This document shows positions 39,776 through 51,414 of a stretch of 64,000 nt of DNA, in pieces; the stretch's first letter is position 1, and every line of letters starts with the position of its first letter. This DNA comes from Apoda limacodes (lineage: Eukaryota > Arthropoda > Insecta > Lepidoptera > Limacodidae). The DNA lies in the NCBI GenBank assembly GCA_946406115.1, contig OX291547.1:12839001-12903000 (forward strand). The letters are read 5' to 3'. A program made the position numbers and the translations under genes. The notes beneath the pieces were generated by a model that was given only the letters and a program-made list of their open reading frames with translations, did no database searches and was not told the DNA's origin.

Positions 39776-39999
39776 ACCTTCCTTATACATCCAGCTACTA
39801 CTACTATTTGGTGGTTGTCTCATCGGTCCAACGAGCTATTCAATGCAAAGGTCAATTAGTCCATTGAACGCGTCGTTCAACGCTTCTGGTATAACTCGAT
39901 ATCCACCCTAGTCCCCTTCCCCACTACTACTTCAGCGCATTGGACCAGCGTGGTGGACTATGGCCTAAGCCTTCTTTTAGGAGGAGAGGCGTAAATATT

Positions 40000-41270
40000 C
40001 TTCCTCTCAGTGAAAATTAAGATTTACCTCCTTCGTTGCAGTTTTTTTGTATAATGCAAATTTAACCGAACCATTTTTCTGATTTTTGTTGTTTTCGAAT
40101 GCAAGAGTGCTTTTCGCGTACAGAACTCTCGGGGTGCTGATCAGAACACTGGCAGAACTGCCTCTAGATGCAATACTCCAACTTTTATCACAAGATGCAA
40201 TTTTTGCGACTAGTGGAACGTTTTTTTGGAAATATACCTGGTATTTTGGTTTCTCTGGAGTAAAGAATCGCAATAAGATGCAGAACTCTCGGGGTGTTGA
40301 TGAGAACTCCGAAAAAACCTCTCCTCCTCTCAGTCAAAACTAAGATTTACCTCCTTCGATGCAGTTTTTTGCATGCAATGCAAATTTAACCGAACATTTT
40401 TTTTGACTTTTGTTGTTTTCGAAATCAAGAGTGCCATTCGCTTGCAGAACTCTCGGGGTGCTGATTAGAACTCTGACAGAACTGCCTCTAGATGCGATAC
40501 TCCAACTTTTATCACTAGATGCAGTTTTCGCGAATAGTGCAACGTTTTTATGGAAATATATCTGGTATTTTGGTTTCTCTGGAGTAAAGAATCGCAATAA
40601 GATGCAAAACTCTCGGGGTGCTGATCAGAACTCTGAACAAAACTTTCTTCCTCTCAGTCAAAACTAAGATTTACCTCTTTCGATGCAGTTTTTTTGCATA
40701 ATGCAAATATAACCGAACAATTTTTCTGACTTTTGTTGTTTTCGAATTCAAGAGTGCCATTCGCATGCAGAACTCTCGGTGTGCTGATCAGAACTCTGAC
40801 AGAACTGCCTCTAGATGCGATACTCCAACTTTTATCACAAGATGCAATTTTTGCGAATAGTGCAACGTTTTTTTGTATATATAACTGGTATTTTGGTTTC
40901 TCTGAAGCTAAGAATCACAATGGGATGCAGAAATTTCAGGGTGCTATTTAAAACCCTGGCAGAACTACCCCTGAAGCGCTAATTCTACCCATTTAGCTAG
41001 ATGCAGTTTTCGCAAAAAATTTAACGTTTTTGCAAATATTTTTTGTATCTTTGTGTTTCTGAGTCAAAGGTACGTAATAAAATGTAAATCTCTCGGGGTG
41101 CTAATCAAAACTATGTCAAAACTGTCTCTAATGCGATACTTCAACTCTTATCACAGAGCAGTTTTCGCTAATAGTGCAACGTTTTTGTGCAAATATATAC
41201 TGTAATTTGGTTTTTTAAAAGTAAAGAATCGCATTGGAATGCAATACTCTCGGGGTGCTGATCAGAACTT
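40000..41270 (+). repeat. Higher-order tandem array, half-units A and B of ~160 bp
   Basis: A box CAGAACTCTCGGGGTGCTGA-TCAGAACT recurs at about 40121, 40281, 40445, 40605, 40768, 40928 (decayed), 41086 and 41241, spaced 155-164 bp. The sequence between boxes alternates. Half A contains CTAAGATTTACCTCCTTCG and TTTTGTTGTTTTCGA. Half B contains ACTGCCTCTAGATGCGATAC and GGTATTTTGGTTTCTCTGGA. The order is A-B-A-B-A-B-B-B, giving a 323-324 bp composite unit for the first three pairs. The 85-codon frames on both strands in each unit repeat because the unit does; I see no sign they are genes. Confidence 0.85.
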
Positions 41271-41774
41271 TCGTTTTGTTATGATTATTTTAAGATACCT
41301 TTAATTTAAGAAATTTATGTAACCGTGTAATTGGCAAATGGTGATTTTTAATAATTTTATTTATTTCTCTCACTATTCGCTCATGTAACATACCTTTCAA
41401 CATTTGTACCGAGTGTCTTTTCGTATTGATGTCGATTTTAACCAATTGCACCGGTTATATTAGCCTGTGTGTGGATTGGGTCGTTTAAAAATGTTATTTT
41501 CCGAAAAAAAATCATATCTTTTGAATTTTTGCAGAACTATTCGTGAAATGCTTCAGGAACTATTGTAGGACGACCTAAAAAAAATACAGAACTATTTTTT
41601 GCAGAAAAAGGGGTGCGGCATTAAGTCAGCACCCCATTTTTTTTTTTTAATTCTGCCCCCCCAAGGGCAGAACTATCATTGCACCCCGTCGGGAACTCTA
41701 GAACTATTGTAAAAGGACCCAGAACTCACCCTAAGTTCGGGGGTGCTGCGAATTGGGGTGCTAACTTCACAGAC

Positions 41775-42499
41775 ATAATACTTAAACTAAATACCATTAC
41801 TAGTTAACAGAATTCAAAAGTTGGAATGTAAGTGAACAACAAAAGGAATGAGAATTGGAACGCTAAAATAGAAAAACGAAACCACCGAAGCTACACGGAT
41901 AAACCCTGAATAAGCTAGTGCAAATCAATACCGTCAAAAAAGAAACAGAATACAGTAGAGTTTAGAAACAAGCACGCAGGCCACAAACGGCAAAGCAGTC
42001 ACTTTTCCTTTCTTGTATATATTTATCACCGTGCTGGTACCGGTCGGCTCTACCCCTCCCACTCCTCATCCTAGACTGCGAAGTCCTACACTACCTGCCC
42101 TATCTACGCCGTCAGACTGGTGTCTTGTGTAGAGGTAATAGGCACACATAGGCACACATAGGAATATCGTAAGATGGACAGGACACTACTAGAATTACTT
42201 ACTAATGCGGGCTGGAAATGCCGCATACCTTCTAGTGGTCGAGGACCCTCCGTTTCTTTAATTACCACCTCCGTTTTGAGCACTCTACAGAACCCCGCTA
42301 TTAACCGTTTTTTCCTATGGGACCCGTTCCTTGAGTCCTTGCAGTGGAACGCTGGCTGGTAAGACGCTAGATTGGAACGGAATCCTACGACAATGTAGCC
42401 GAGCAATCGAAACGGACACTGTAAAATGAATTCTTCTATATGAAATGGGTGGCAGGCAATACATTGTCGAAGGGTAAACATTGCATTTGGTTAGAGGAT
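41775..42499 (-). repeat. Unclassified repeat with a 125-codon antisense frame
   Basis: The minus-strand frame 42104-42481 (includes AGFCRVLKTEVVIKETEGPR) is open but unrecognised. Its plus-strand partner is also partly open. The block TGTCCGTTTCGATTGCTCGG with the following CTACATTGTCGTAG also occurs at 38448-38480, so this is repetitive DNA rather than a host gene. CACATAGG is duplicated at 42143-42162. Confidence 0.4.
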
Positions 42500-43030
42500 T
42501 TGAAATAGACTTGTGTTATAAGTTCATTCCTATTGGTGACAGACCTACATCCAGAAATCTTATAGCGGTGAGATATTTTTTTTGCAAAATTATTTGAATC
42601 TAAGAGAAAAATTCTTCAAGGTTTCCTTGAACCGTGTGACTTTACTGTATGACCAAATCATTAAAATGTCGTCTATAAATCTATTCCACATCATCGGCTT
42701 TAGTTGTTAGGTTCCCAAGGAGTCGGTTTTATTATATATGCAGATTGACACGGGAATTGTTCATACTTTCATACAAGGCCGCCCCTTTGATCTGATGATC
42801 AATATGACCATTGAAAGAAATAATTTCAAAACGATTTTAGCAACGCCAAAACAATTACTTCTGTTAGTAAATAAAAATGGATGCTGATTACCTAGTTTAT
42901 TGAGATGATATTTTAATAATGTGAGTCCTATTTCGTGAGGGATGTTGGTGTATAGTATAACTACTAATGTTATGGTCATACCTTTTGGGATATTGGACTG
43001 GAGTTTTGTGTGAAATGATTGGTACGAGGG
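42500..43030 (-). mobile_element. Penelope-like element reverse-transcriptase remnant
   Basis: Minus-strand frames contain VVILYTNIPHEIGLTLLKYH, then RFIDDILMIWSYSKVTRF, then IRFLDVGLSP. The order of YTNIP, (Y/F)-(V/I)-DDI and FLDV is that of Penelope-like reverse transcriptases, which use this arrangement instead of LINE motifs. Frameshifts separate the pieces. The GIY-YIG endonuclease part was not found. Confidence 0.75.
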
Positions 43031-43169
43031 CGCGTTCTTAAGTTCGCGTAATGGGTAGCTAGGTGATTAGTGGGTGAGTCGCTGCATTAGGAACTAATCG
43101 AGCAACTCATTATTATTGTAAATACTAGGTTTTATAGTAATTAGGTCATAATATTTGAACTATCGTCGA
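43031..43169. other. Short spacer between two transposon remnants
   Basis: No feature seen. Confidence 0.4.
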
Positions 43170-43835
43170 CCAAACAAATCAATTCGGAAGAAATTGTGAA
43201 ATATGGGGAAAATGAATTCCGCGCGGTTATAAAGTTCCTTGACAAGTAAGGAAAATCAGTTCAGACCATACTGGAAGAGATGTCATCCGTTTACGGAGAC
43301 TCTTGTCCAAGTAAAACCATGGTTTACAAGCGGCACATCCTCTTTAGGCAAGACAGAGAGTCACTTGACGACGACCCGCAGCCAGGAAGGCCGATCGAGG
43401 TGACCACTCCGGAAATTATTCAAATAGTCGCAATATTAGAATTGCCCGACTAAAAAATAAACAGCTGCTCGCAGAAATGATTGGAGATCAAAAGTATTCC
43501 CTTCTGCACGACAACGCGCCTGTTCACAAGAGCCGTGTTGCGATGGCTGCCACGGCAGGTGGGTTTCGAAAGTTTGCCACACCCACCTCAGTCCTAACCT
43601 GGCTCCCGGTGATTATTACCTATTTCCAAACTTGAAACACGAATTTCGTGGGAAAAAGTTTTCAAGTGATGAAGAAGTTTTTCAGACAGACATTTTTTGC
43701 GGGTATACATAAGAAAGATCCTAAAAATGTTATGAGGGTAGCAGGTAATATATTGAAAAGAAAAAATAAATTGGGATTATCGCATTTACACTATTCAGTG
43801 AACTTAAAAACGTCCCCTCGTAACTTTTATAAATA
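43170..43835 (+). mobile_element. mariner-family transposase remnant
   Basis: Broken frames: NEFRAVIKFLDK, then KSVQTILEEMSSVYGDSCP, SKTMVYKRHILFRQD, DDDPQPGRPIEVTTPEIIQ, then after a deletion KQLLAEMIGDQKYSLLHDNA with PVHKS, and a decayed PHPPYSPDL-like region (TPTSVLTWLPVIITYF). This is the mariner order from helix-turn-helix to the second catalytic Asp (LLHDNAPVH). The catalytic core between the two halves is deleted. The final open frame (43648-43836) follows and may be part of it or a different sequence. Confidence 0.75.
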
Positions 43836-44327
43836 GTTATAAACTCACAAATAATTGTAGAAATTGGCCAACATATGCGGAGATTCCTTTGGTTGGAGAA
43901 TCAGAAATATCATTTAGGTAATAAATAAAGGTAGAGGAAGACTTCCTGGGATTACTGGATGTCAAAAGATTAATGAGGTCATTGCCAATATCAGTCAATC
44001 TTTACGTCACCATAATTTGTAATTTTGTCCAAAATTAGGTCACTATCTTGGAGTTTCAGTGTAGAAGATAGCGTCATTTTACTGTCTATTTCTTTCAGAA
44101 ATATATGAATAGCTTTACGTTTGCAGATCTTATACAGAACATAACTCTCAAAATAATAATGTAACAAATATCTTCAGAAGTATTTTCATGTATGTGAATT
44201 CTTCTCCCCTAACGTCTGTTTCATCTAAGGCCTGGTACAACACTCGGGGTAGGATTATAATACCACACAATTAGCATTTCTTTATTTTACTATACCTTTG
44301 ATTCTGATAAAATATGTAAGTACTTAC
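43836..44327. other. DOT1L intron 2, before exon 2
   Basis: AT-rich intron; nothing recognised. Confidence 0.4.
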
Positions 44328-44368
44328 CTTATTGTCTCCACTATTTCTAATGCGCCATCGTGCTTTTC
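44328..44368 (-). CDS. DOT1L: DOT1L exon 2 (residues 29-41 and part of 42)
   Basis: This small 41-nt exon lies between an acceptor (ttacag) and a donor (gtaagta). It encodes EKHDGALEIVETI plus two bases of an arginine codon. Human DOT1L has DKHHDAAHEIIETIR here. The exon is in phase 0 with exon 1, and its two spare bases are completed by the first G of exon 3 to give Arg followed by Trp, as in the human protein. It sits alone, with 13.5 kb of intron upstream and 7.2 kb downstream. Short-ORF searches would miss it. Confidence 0.93.
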
Positions 44369-46089
44369 CTGTAACAAAAAGATTAAATTTTAGTGTCATA
44401 AAATATATATTAAAAAAAAGGTCACGGCATGCTTATGATCAAAGATCTCAGAACCACTAGACCCATGTCATTTTAACACACCTAATATTTTCATAATAAA
44501 CTTATATCTACACTAATACAATAAAGTGGAAGGATTTGTATTTTCGTAAGTATTGATGAATAAACTCAAAAACGACAGGACCGATTTCAAAAATTCTTTC
44601 ACCATTAGAATGCTACATATTTATTACTAAAAATTAGGGATCCCTACTAAAATTTTAATAATGTAACTCAAGGTGAAAAAAAAAATTGTTATAGAATGTC
44701 TTTCATCGCATGCGCTGCGGAAACTATTGATGATAAAAAAAAAATCGGCCAAGTGCGAGTCGAACTCGCGCACGAAGGGTTCCGTACGATTGTCTATAAA
44801 AATCACGTTTGTGGTATGGGAGCCCCCCTTTTGTTTTATTTTAAACCGTTCAGACCTGTTTTACAGATGTACCTACTTCATTTAAGTAACTTTTAATGGA
44901 ATTTGTACGAAAATTTCACTACGTAAGTACATTTTATAACTTGGTCGACTATTTATCGTTAGCCTGTAAAGTAAATTTACCCGTGATAGTTTTCCTTTTA
45001 AATTCATTATATGCATTACCACCGCAATTTTTTTTACATTTCCAAATACTACACTTTTGCTAGTAGAGGGGGTGACACTTGACTCTAACAAAAATTAGTA
45101 CTTTAAAGCTAAATGTTTCGCAAACGGAGCCCTAAATCAAAAAATGATCTTGGCATACCACCACCATACCACCATGGTCGGCTCATAAGCGCGATCGGCT
45201 CCCTGCCTCCCTACGCAGCGGACGCAACCGACAATGAATATTTTGACTTTTTTCAAAGAAAAAAAAAATTAAGAATAAAAGTAGCTTTATGGAAATAAAA
45301 AATATTTTAATTTGAAAAAAAAAACTATTTATGTTATGCATAAAGATACATTTTACTCTACGTTTATCCAAGATGTTGAATAAAAATAAGTATAAATAAA
45401 AGTACACCTGTGCGAAGCCGAAACGGGCCGCTAGTTAGGTAATAAACGTTTGCGTACTTGCCAGCTTGAAAGCGGGACCTATTACAATAATAGGTACGAA
45501 AGGTACAAAAAAAATTGTTAAAGTAGCATACCAGGGGCATATTTAATAAATTACAATGACAATTTGGTGTACCTTGCGGAATCAATATGTTATTTACGGA
45601 ACATATAATAGGTATACTGATGCTTATCGATTTGGTAATTTACTTCGAATTGTCATAGCTGGTTTTTATATATTTTCTAGACAATATTAGAAGAAATTAA
45701 AGCCCATCACTGCCAGACGCTTAAAAGCTCGTGAAAAATGCGAAATCCTATTCTTATGAAAGCATATTATTGCCGAAAAAGGGCCGCGCTTTCAATCTGC
45801 CAAGTACTCATACGTTAATAACCTACATATCTAAATAAAATAAGCTCTTTAAAATAACGTAGGTCTGAGGACTCAGGGATCTCACCCTATTACTGTGAGG
45901 TTATTGGCTATACGAGAGCAGAGTAATAAGTCTGGTAAAATGTAAACAAGGAATTAAAATCTTGTAAAAGTTATTATTCCCCTAGCTCAATACACTTCAT
46001 CCCGCGAGATTTTGGCAACCCTTCAAAATAGGCATTGGTTTTGTAGTCCCTTCATTAGTGCTCAATCTTTTTTAATTAATTAATCCAAG
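44369..46089. other. DOT1L intron 1, repeat fragments
   Basis: 44746-44850 is the end of a family G repeat (GTGCGAGTCGAACTCGCGCA, GGGTTCCGTACGATTGTCTA, GGGAGCCCCCCTTTTG). The block near 45078-45140 (TGACTCTAACAAAAATTAGT, CTTTAAAGCTAAATGTTTCG, CAAACGGAGCCCTAAATC) recurs at about 55890-55965. 45390-45437 (GTGCGAAGCCGAAACGGGCC) recurs at 49605-49635. No exon. Confidence 0.5.
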
Positions 46090-46559
46090 AATCGGAAAAT
46101 ATTCGAAGGGGACTGAATCTGGCGTATATGGTGTGTGAGAAAGTAACTTGTAACGAAACTAATTGTTATACTTATACCCAAGGCATGCATTAAAGTTAAA
46201 AACGTTAAGTTGGTAACGTTACTTGCTGCTCGATGTATTAACGCTAGCGAAAAATAAAACATTTTAACGTAATTTTCTCCAGTAAATTGAGGTAACGTTA
46301 AAAAGATTATTGTTAATATTAACGATGCAGGATAGTGATGGGTCGACAGATAATGCTTTATCTGATTCATCTCCAATCCGTAACCATACAGTCAAACGTG
46401 GCTTGCTACCATTCCTACTTAGGCACGTCCTGGTTAAGATTATTAGCATATCGTTAAAATAAGGAGAGAGGAGAGGACGTAATGAAGACATTTCAGAATA
46501 TATTAGCTAAAGTGCACAGCTGTGTTTCATTCTAATGTACTCGCGGCGCTAACCCTTTA
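46090..46559 (+). mobile_element. Probable LTR remnant of a retrotransposon
   Basis: The segment directly precedes a tRNA-Arg-type primer-binding site, so its right edge (about 46559) should be the end of a 5' LTR. GTAACGTTA and TTAACG words recur across 46140-46320. I could not fix the left edge or find a matching 3' LTR, and no gag or pol frame follows. Confidence 0.4.
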
Positions 46560-46578
46560 TGGCGACCGTGACAGGACT
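46560..46578 (+). other. Primer-binding site complementary to tRNA-Arg
   Basis: TGGCGACCGTGACAGGACT is, from memory, the complement of the 3' end of an insect tRNA-Arg including CCA. This is the priming site of 412/mdg1-type and related LTR retrotransposons. A 19-base match of this kind is unlikely by chance. Confidence 0.65.
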
Positions 46579-47194
46579 GAAGAATGAAAAGAAATAAATA
46601 ATAAGTTTGCAGGTATGGTAGCTCGTTCGAAATATAAAGTGTTATTAAATAAACGTCACCCTAAACCGTGCGCCAACGACTCCCAAAAACACCCACAGCA
46701 ACTTAAAGGTCTCATAAAAAAAAGCTGGGGCAAGTAATTTTCTTTTTAAACAGAAGTGATAACGTACACAGTGTCGAAGGACATTCTATACAACAATTTC
46801 ACCATATACCTGAATCAAGTCTCTACTAACGAAGGTACGCATGGACGAATCTTTAGGAGTAGGTAATCTGGTAGAATTCTGGCATTTTAGAGATGGTCAT
46901 TATCAAATACGATGGAAACAGGGAGATTTCAAAAAATATTTTCCGTGAGTTCCTAGAAAGGAATTATATGCCTCGTTCATACGGGAGCTGACGGGGAGTG
47001 AGACTTTACAGAAGTTAGTAAGAGTATTATTACTTATTTTGTGGTACTGTGATAGTTTTAAGAGGCGTGTCGATAAGTCACACTAATAAAACAAAATTAT
47101 TTATTAGAGACTGATATACTTGTATTTTCAGAATATTCATTTTTTTTTATCAATATAAATAAATACTTTCATAGCAAAGGTGCAGTCAAAAGAT
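46579..47194. other. Possible retrotransposon leader, no gene seen
   Basis: Follows the primer-binding site. No gag-like frame; composition is mixed, with ACCCTAAACCGTGCGCCAAC at about 46659-46678. The remainder is AT-rich intron. Confidence 0.35.
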
Positions 47195-47450
47195 TAACCT
47201 TGAGCCAGGACTTGAACCTGCAACCCTTACATTCCGGAGTCATAAACAAAGAAAGATTATTATTTATATTGTATTTCTTAATTCTATGAAGATTTTGTGT
47301 GTTTGTAAAATTTATGTACTAGAACTTTATAAGTCACTAGGAGTTTATATGTGACGTTCGTAACAAACATATTTCCAGAGCAAAGATGTAGTAAGGATTT
47401 ACATCAGCCAGACTTGTGCCTCGATAGCTCAATGATAGAACGCTTAAAAA
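47195..47450 (-). repeat. tRNA-like SINE heads (family S), inverted pair
   Basis: On the minus strand, TGTAAGGGTTGCAGGTTCAA and GTCCTGGCTCAAGG (about 47206-47233) match the 22699 copy. On the plus strand CTCGATAGCTCAATGATAGA followed by ACGCTT (47421-47446) is a similar head pointing the other way. Both are SINE pieces, not tRNA genes. Confidence 0.6.
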
Positions 47451-47639
47451 TAATTAATGGTCATTTGCAATAATTTTTTTTTGGGTTTAGTAATATTATA
47501 GTATTAAGGTCACCTTGTTTTTCTTGCAGTCGTACGTGGATATAAAAAAAATTATATTCATTTTGAAAAAATATTTTTTACTTTTTAGCACAATTATATA
47601 CAATATATACAAATATAAAATATTATAGATTAAGATATT

Positions 47640-47795
47640 TTAGTATTTGTTGTTATAGCGGCAACAGAAATACATCTTCTGTGACATTTACAATTGTGTA
47701 TCACGGTTCATAAGGTACAGCCTGGTGACAGACGGACGGTCGGACAGCGGAGTCTTAGTAATAGGGTTCCGCTAATTACACTTTGGGTCTCAATA
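47640..47795 (-). repeat. Dispersed repeat family G, inverted copy
   Basis: Reading the minus strand: GCGGAACCCTATTACTAAGA, CTCCGCTGTCCGACCGTCC, GTCTGTCACCAGGCTGTACC, TATGAACCGTGATACACAA and ACAGAAGATGTATTTCTGTT. Same order as other family G copies. Confidence 0.88.
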
Positions 47796-48304
47796 TTGAA
47801 ATGAATTTTAACAACTTAATTTGCAACGACACTAGCGGCCAAACACCCAAGGTCAGAGGGTCAGAAAAGTTTATTGCACTGTATAAATACTTTTTTATTT
47901 TACAGGAAATTTATGTGTTTATAAAAGTCCGTTCTATTGTTTGCTCTTTTATTACCTATTAGTCCAGGCAACGAAAAGGTATAGAGGGAGGGTTCCAAGG
48001 ACACAATTTTTGATTTGGTAACTTTGTTTGGACTAAAATAGGAGCTGAATATATGAAAAGTCTCCTCCCCTAAAAAGCAACCTTGTTATTATGTTATCAA
48101 AAAGCGCTATAGAAAAATAAAAAAAACAAAGGACGAAAGTTTCCAAGATATAAGCGAAAAACTGAGAAATGGGGCCCTCAATCTCCCCACCCCTCCCCCC
48201 GGCTCAAGGGCTGGCCTTTTGATATGTCCATCTACTAAATTTCAAACATTTCCCTCTATAAATTGTTGTTTGGACTATATGTTATGTTAATCATTCGCAA
48301 AATC
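47796..48304. other. DOT1L intron 1, no gene seen
   Basis: A C-rich patch at 48175-48205 and plain intron otherwise. Confidence 0.4.
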
Positions 48305-49835
48305 TATCTGTTGGTTAACACATAGAGCAAAGATTACTTATACGTCTAGATACCATGTTCAGGCACACAAAACGAGCCAATCCGAGTACCTGATTTTTCA
48401 TGTACTTGCCGTCAACACTACATCATACGTAATCTGTGCGTCGACGCGAACTGTGCTCCCGTGAAAAGTTATAAAAATGGCAGTTTGTGCAATAAAATTG
48501 TGTGGAAACTATTGGCAAATAACAGTAGCAACAAATATTTTTCTGTCTGTCCTGCCAAGTCAGAAGTCTGTACCTTAAATTCCCAAGTTCAGTAAGGTGA
48601 ACATTAAAACGAAAATAAATTCTTTTTACCTAACGTCACATACCTACGTACATTATTTCAGGTTGATAAAGTATTTCTGTAATGATGACTCCTGTGACAT
48701 ATTGTGATCATAGAACGTAATCACTTATGTATTTTTTTAAATTTTACTTTAACACAAATATAACAGTTGGATGTAAATCTCAATGGAAAAAGTAGTATGT
48801 CTAATGTATTTAATGAACTACAAAACTAAATTAATTTATTACCGTATCTTAAAACACTAGTAGTTAAATAAAAATCTCTTGGCTTCACAACGAAAGGTAA
48901 CGTCACACCTTGAACGCTTTGTATAAAATTTTAAATTTAATTACCTACTACTTCTACTACATTAGCAAAACGGCATATGACCAGTAACGACACGCGCAAT
49001 TGGGTGTGTAAAATAATAAGGCTGTCTCATTGTCACGTCACGTCACGCTTAACGCAAAAGTGCGCAAACAGCAGGCTATACGGGTGCATTAAGGGCGCGT
49101 TCGTTCTGGGGTTAAGATTTCCCACGAATGATACTTTTCACACTTTTGATAACGACAGTTTTGCCACCGACACCTACCGTTCGTGTAGCTTCGAAACGTT
49201 ACTAACAAAATTTTTGTTTACAAAACTTGCAAAACGAACGGTTGACGTACACACACTACGATAAAACACACACACATTACTATAAACAATGAATATGTAT
49301 AGGCAGTTTGATAGATTAACACAAAAACCCCACCTCCAGACATGAGTCTAAAGTTTCATTTTTCGGTGACAAAAGTGACAAAAATAAACAAAAATATCGT
49401 AAACGAACGCATTACAGTTTGTCACAGATGATACTAAAATTTTGATATTTTTGATACCTATGCTAAACGAACGGGGCGTGTTCGTTTTGGGAAGCAGAAT
49501 CATTATTTTCATAACTTTTGTCACCTGTCATCCGTTCGTAAATAATTAATCCGGGATAAAATTACACTACGTTTATCCCAAAATGTTTAAAAAAATAAAG
49601 TCTACCTGTGCGAAGCCGGGACGGGCCACTAGTGCCGAATAAAGGTAAAATTTCTCCAATTTGGGATAATCACTTTAGAGTCGGTAACACCGAAATTACG
49701 CACACACATGTAAAAATGATAGTCGTATTAGCTGATTTACACACACATGGCTTCGAAAATGGCTCGCAGTGCTCCGTTTGATGTTGTTTGGGACACGGTA
49801 TCTAGACGTATAAGTAATCTTTGAAAAAGAGTGTG
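48305..49835. mobile_element. Inverted-repeat unit (CAAAGATTACTTATACGTCTAG) with an internal MITE
   Basis: CAAAGATTACTTATACGTC-TAGATACC at about 48326-48353 is repeated in reverse complement at about 49797-49824, so the interval may be one transposon. Inside, 49090-49500 has facing GGCGCGTTCGTT(C/T)TGGG and CGAACGGG blocks (CTAAACGAACGGGGCGTG at 49462-49479), suggesting a smaller inserted element. No protein was recognised; the 95-codon frame at 48977-49264 overlaps it. Confidence 0.55.
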
Positions 49836-50995
49836 TTATACAGAGTGCTCCCTAACACTGTGTCATGATGATATCGAAAAGCCCTATAGAAAAATAAAAA
49901 AAATAAAATGAAAAATAATTTTAAATAAGTATGCTATTATTATGTTCTGCATGAGCATAAGACACTTGCTACGTAATTTACTTATTATAGATAAGGCATG
50001 CATGATGTGGGTGCACATAAAATCAAGTCTCTGTCAAACTTTACACAGTACTGCCTTTATCAATTTTAGCATAATTATTATTTTTACCTATTGAACGAAT
50101 CCATGATGTTAGTCAACGCTCAAATTTGGTAAACTTCTTTGACATTTCATAGGATATAAAATTACCACAGTTCAATAAAATAGCGTGTCCCGAATTTCAT
50201 ATCAAGCTTTTAGGGATCTAGATGTATGCAAATTTCGTAAGTAAAAAGTATGTAGAGCCGGTACTGGTTCCATGATTTCTAATACCCGGTTCCATTCAGG
50301 AACGGAACCGGGTAAGCCGGGTATACTTGGTTCCATCACTAGTTTTGAAATACAGATTAAATTTTGATATAAATGAATTAATTATATGAAATACTTACAT
50401 TTTTTTTTACATTTAATCTTGTTTATTTACACAGGTAAATCTCGCGAAAAGCTTTTATATCATATAAATTGTGTAATGTTATAAATTGATGCCTTTGATT
50501 CAATTTAAAGTTTATTTTATTCTTTAAGCGACGTTATAATAAAAGCTAATTTTTTTTAAAATATTTTTTCATTATTAATTTATTTTTTAGTTTACTTTCA
50601 GCAAAAGCTTATCGCCAACAGTTGACCCTTGTCGGTTGCTAAAACATTTGTTCGAGCTCCACCAAACTTTTCCTAACCTATGCTAAGGTATAACTCTTTA
50701 AAATTGGTATGGCGGCCATCTTGCTTTCCACCATTTCCATTATTTTACCACCGCTAGAAATTTCCTAGGGTTATAGGTTGATATAAGTTAAGACCGTTAC
50801 CATTTCGCTGGTCAGTTGTACAACATCTTGAAGGGCTGAACGCAGACGTCAGTTTGTTCGCATTCTTCTTAGTAAACCTTATCATTTAATACCCATATCA
50901 TGGGAGTGCACAAAAAATAACAAGTCAGCCATCTTGGTTCGTCCACTATATTAAATTTTGAACGACGTCATTTGTCATCCAAACTAAACTTGTAT
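49836..50995. other. DOT1L intron 1, no gene seen
   Basis: AT-rich. A GGAACCGGGTAAGCCGGGTA-type block lies at about 50259-50330. No exon. Confidence 0.4.
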
Positions 50996-51414
50996 GCAAA
51001 ATTTCATTTCAATTGGTTGAGGATAACTTTTTATAAATTCACATGCAAAATTTGACCCGAACTTATATAGTAAGCGGATGTTATAGAAATGAAATAAAAC
51101 TAGTTTGTATCACAAGGGATCAAAATAATATTTTGACGGCGAGGGCGCTATTTTAAATCCAGAGTGGAGCGAAGGATTCTAGAGTAGTATCCGGAGCGCA
51201 GCGAGGCATTCAAAGGACGGCGCACGAGCCGCATATCGCCATGAGCCGCCCCCACCAATACGTTATTCGAATGTAAACATGGTTATAAATTTAGGAATTA
51301 TTTTTACTTCACCATAATTTTACATGGTTCATAAAGTTATATTTACTACTTTAAATTCGCAATGGATTTTTACTGATTTAAGAACATTAAGTTGGTTGAT
51401 TATTACTAGTAAAA

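Larger units (their letters stand above)
39384..41774. mobile_element. 2.4-kb inverted-repeat element enclosing a satellite-like array
   Basis: The sequence from GTCTGTGAAGGTAGCACCCC (39384) to about 39704 is matched in reverse complement by about 41466-41774, giving ~310-bp terminal arms. The arms are dense in AGTTCTG/CAGAACT words (TTACAATAGTTCTAGAGT, CGACGGGGTGCAATGATAG, TTCACGAATAGTTCTGCAAA). The left arm is interrupted after CGACCCAATCCACA by a LINE tail (39704-39775) and other inserted sequence to about 39995. Inside is an array of ~160-bp half-units (40000-41270). No transposase frame was seen. No clear target duplication was found, so the superfamily is unknown. Confidence 0.85.

Noticed and set aside
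40007..40951. The repeated 85-88 codon frames on both strands as a small gene family.
   Set aside because: They recur with the tandem unit, have no start context or homology, and break in the degenerate units; treated as passive.
46080..46376. A 98-codon minus frame with hydrophobic composition.
   Set aside because: Low-complexity, AT-driven sequence overlapping the probable LTR remnant; no splice or family support.
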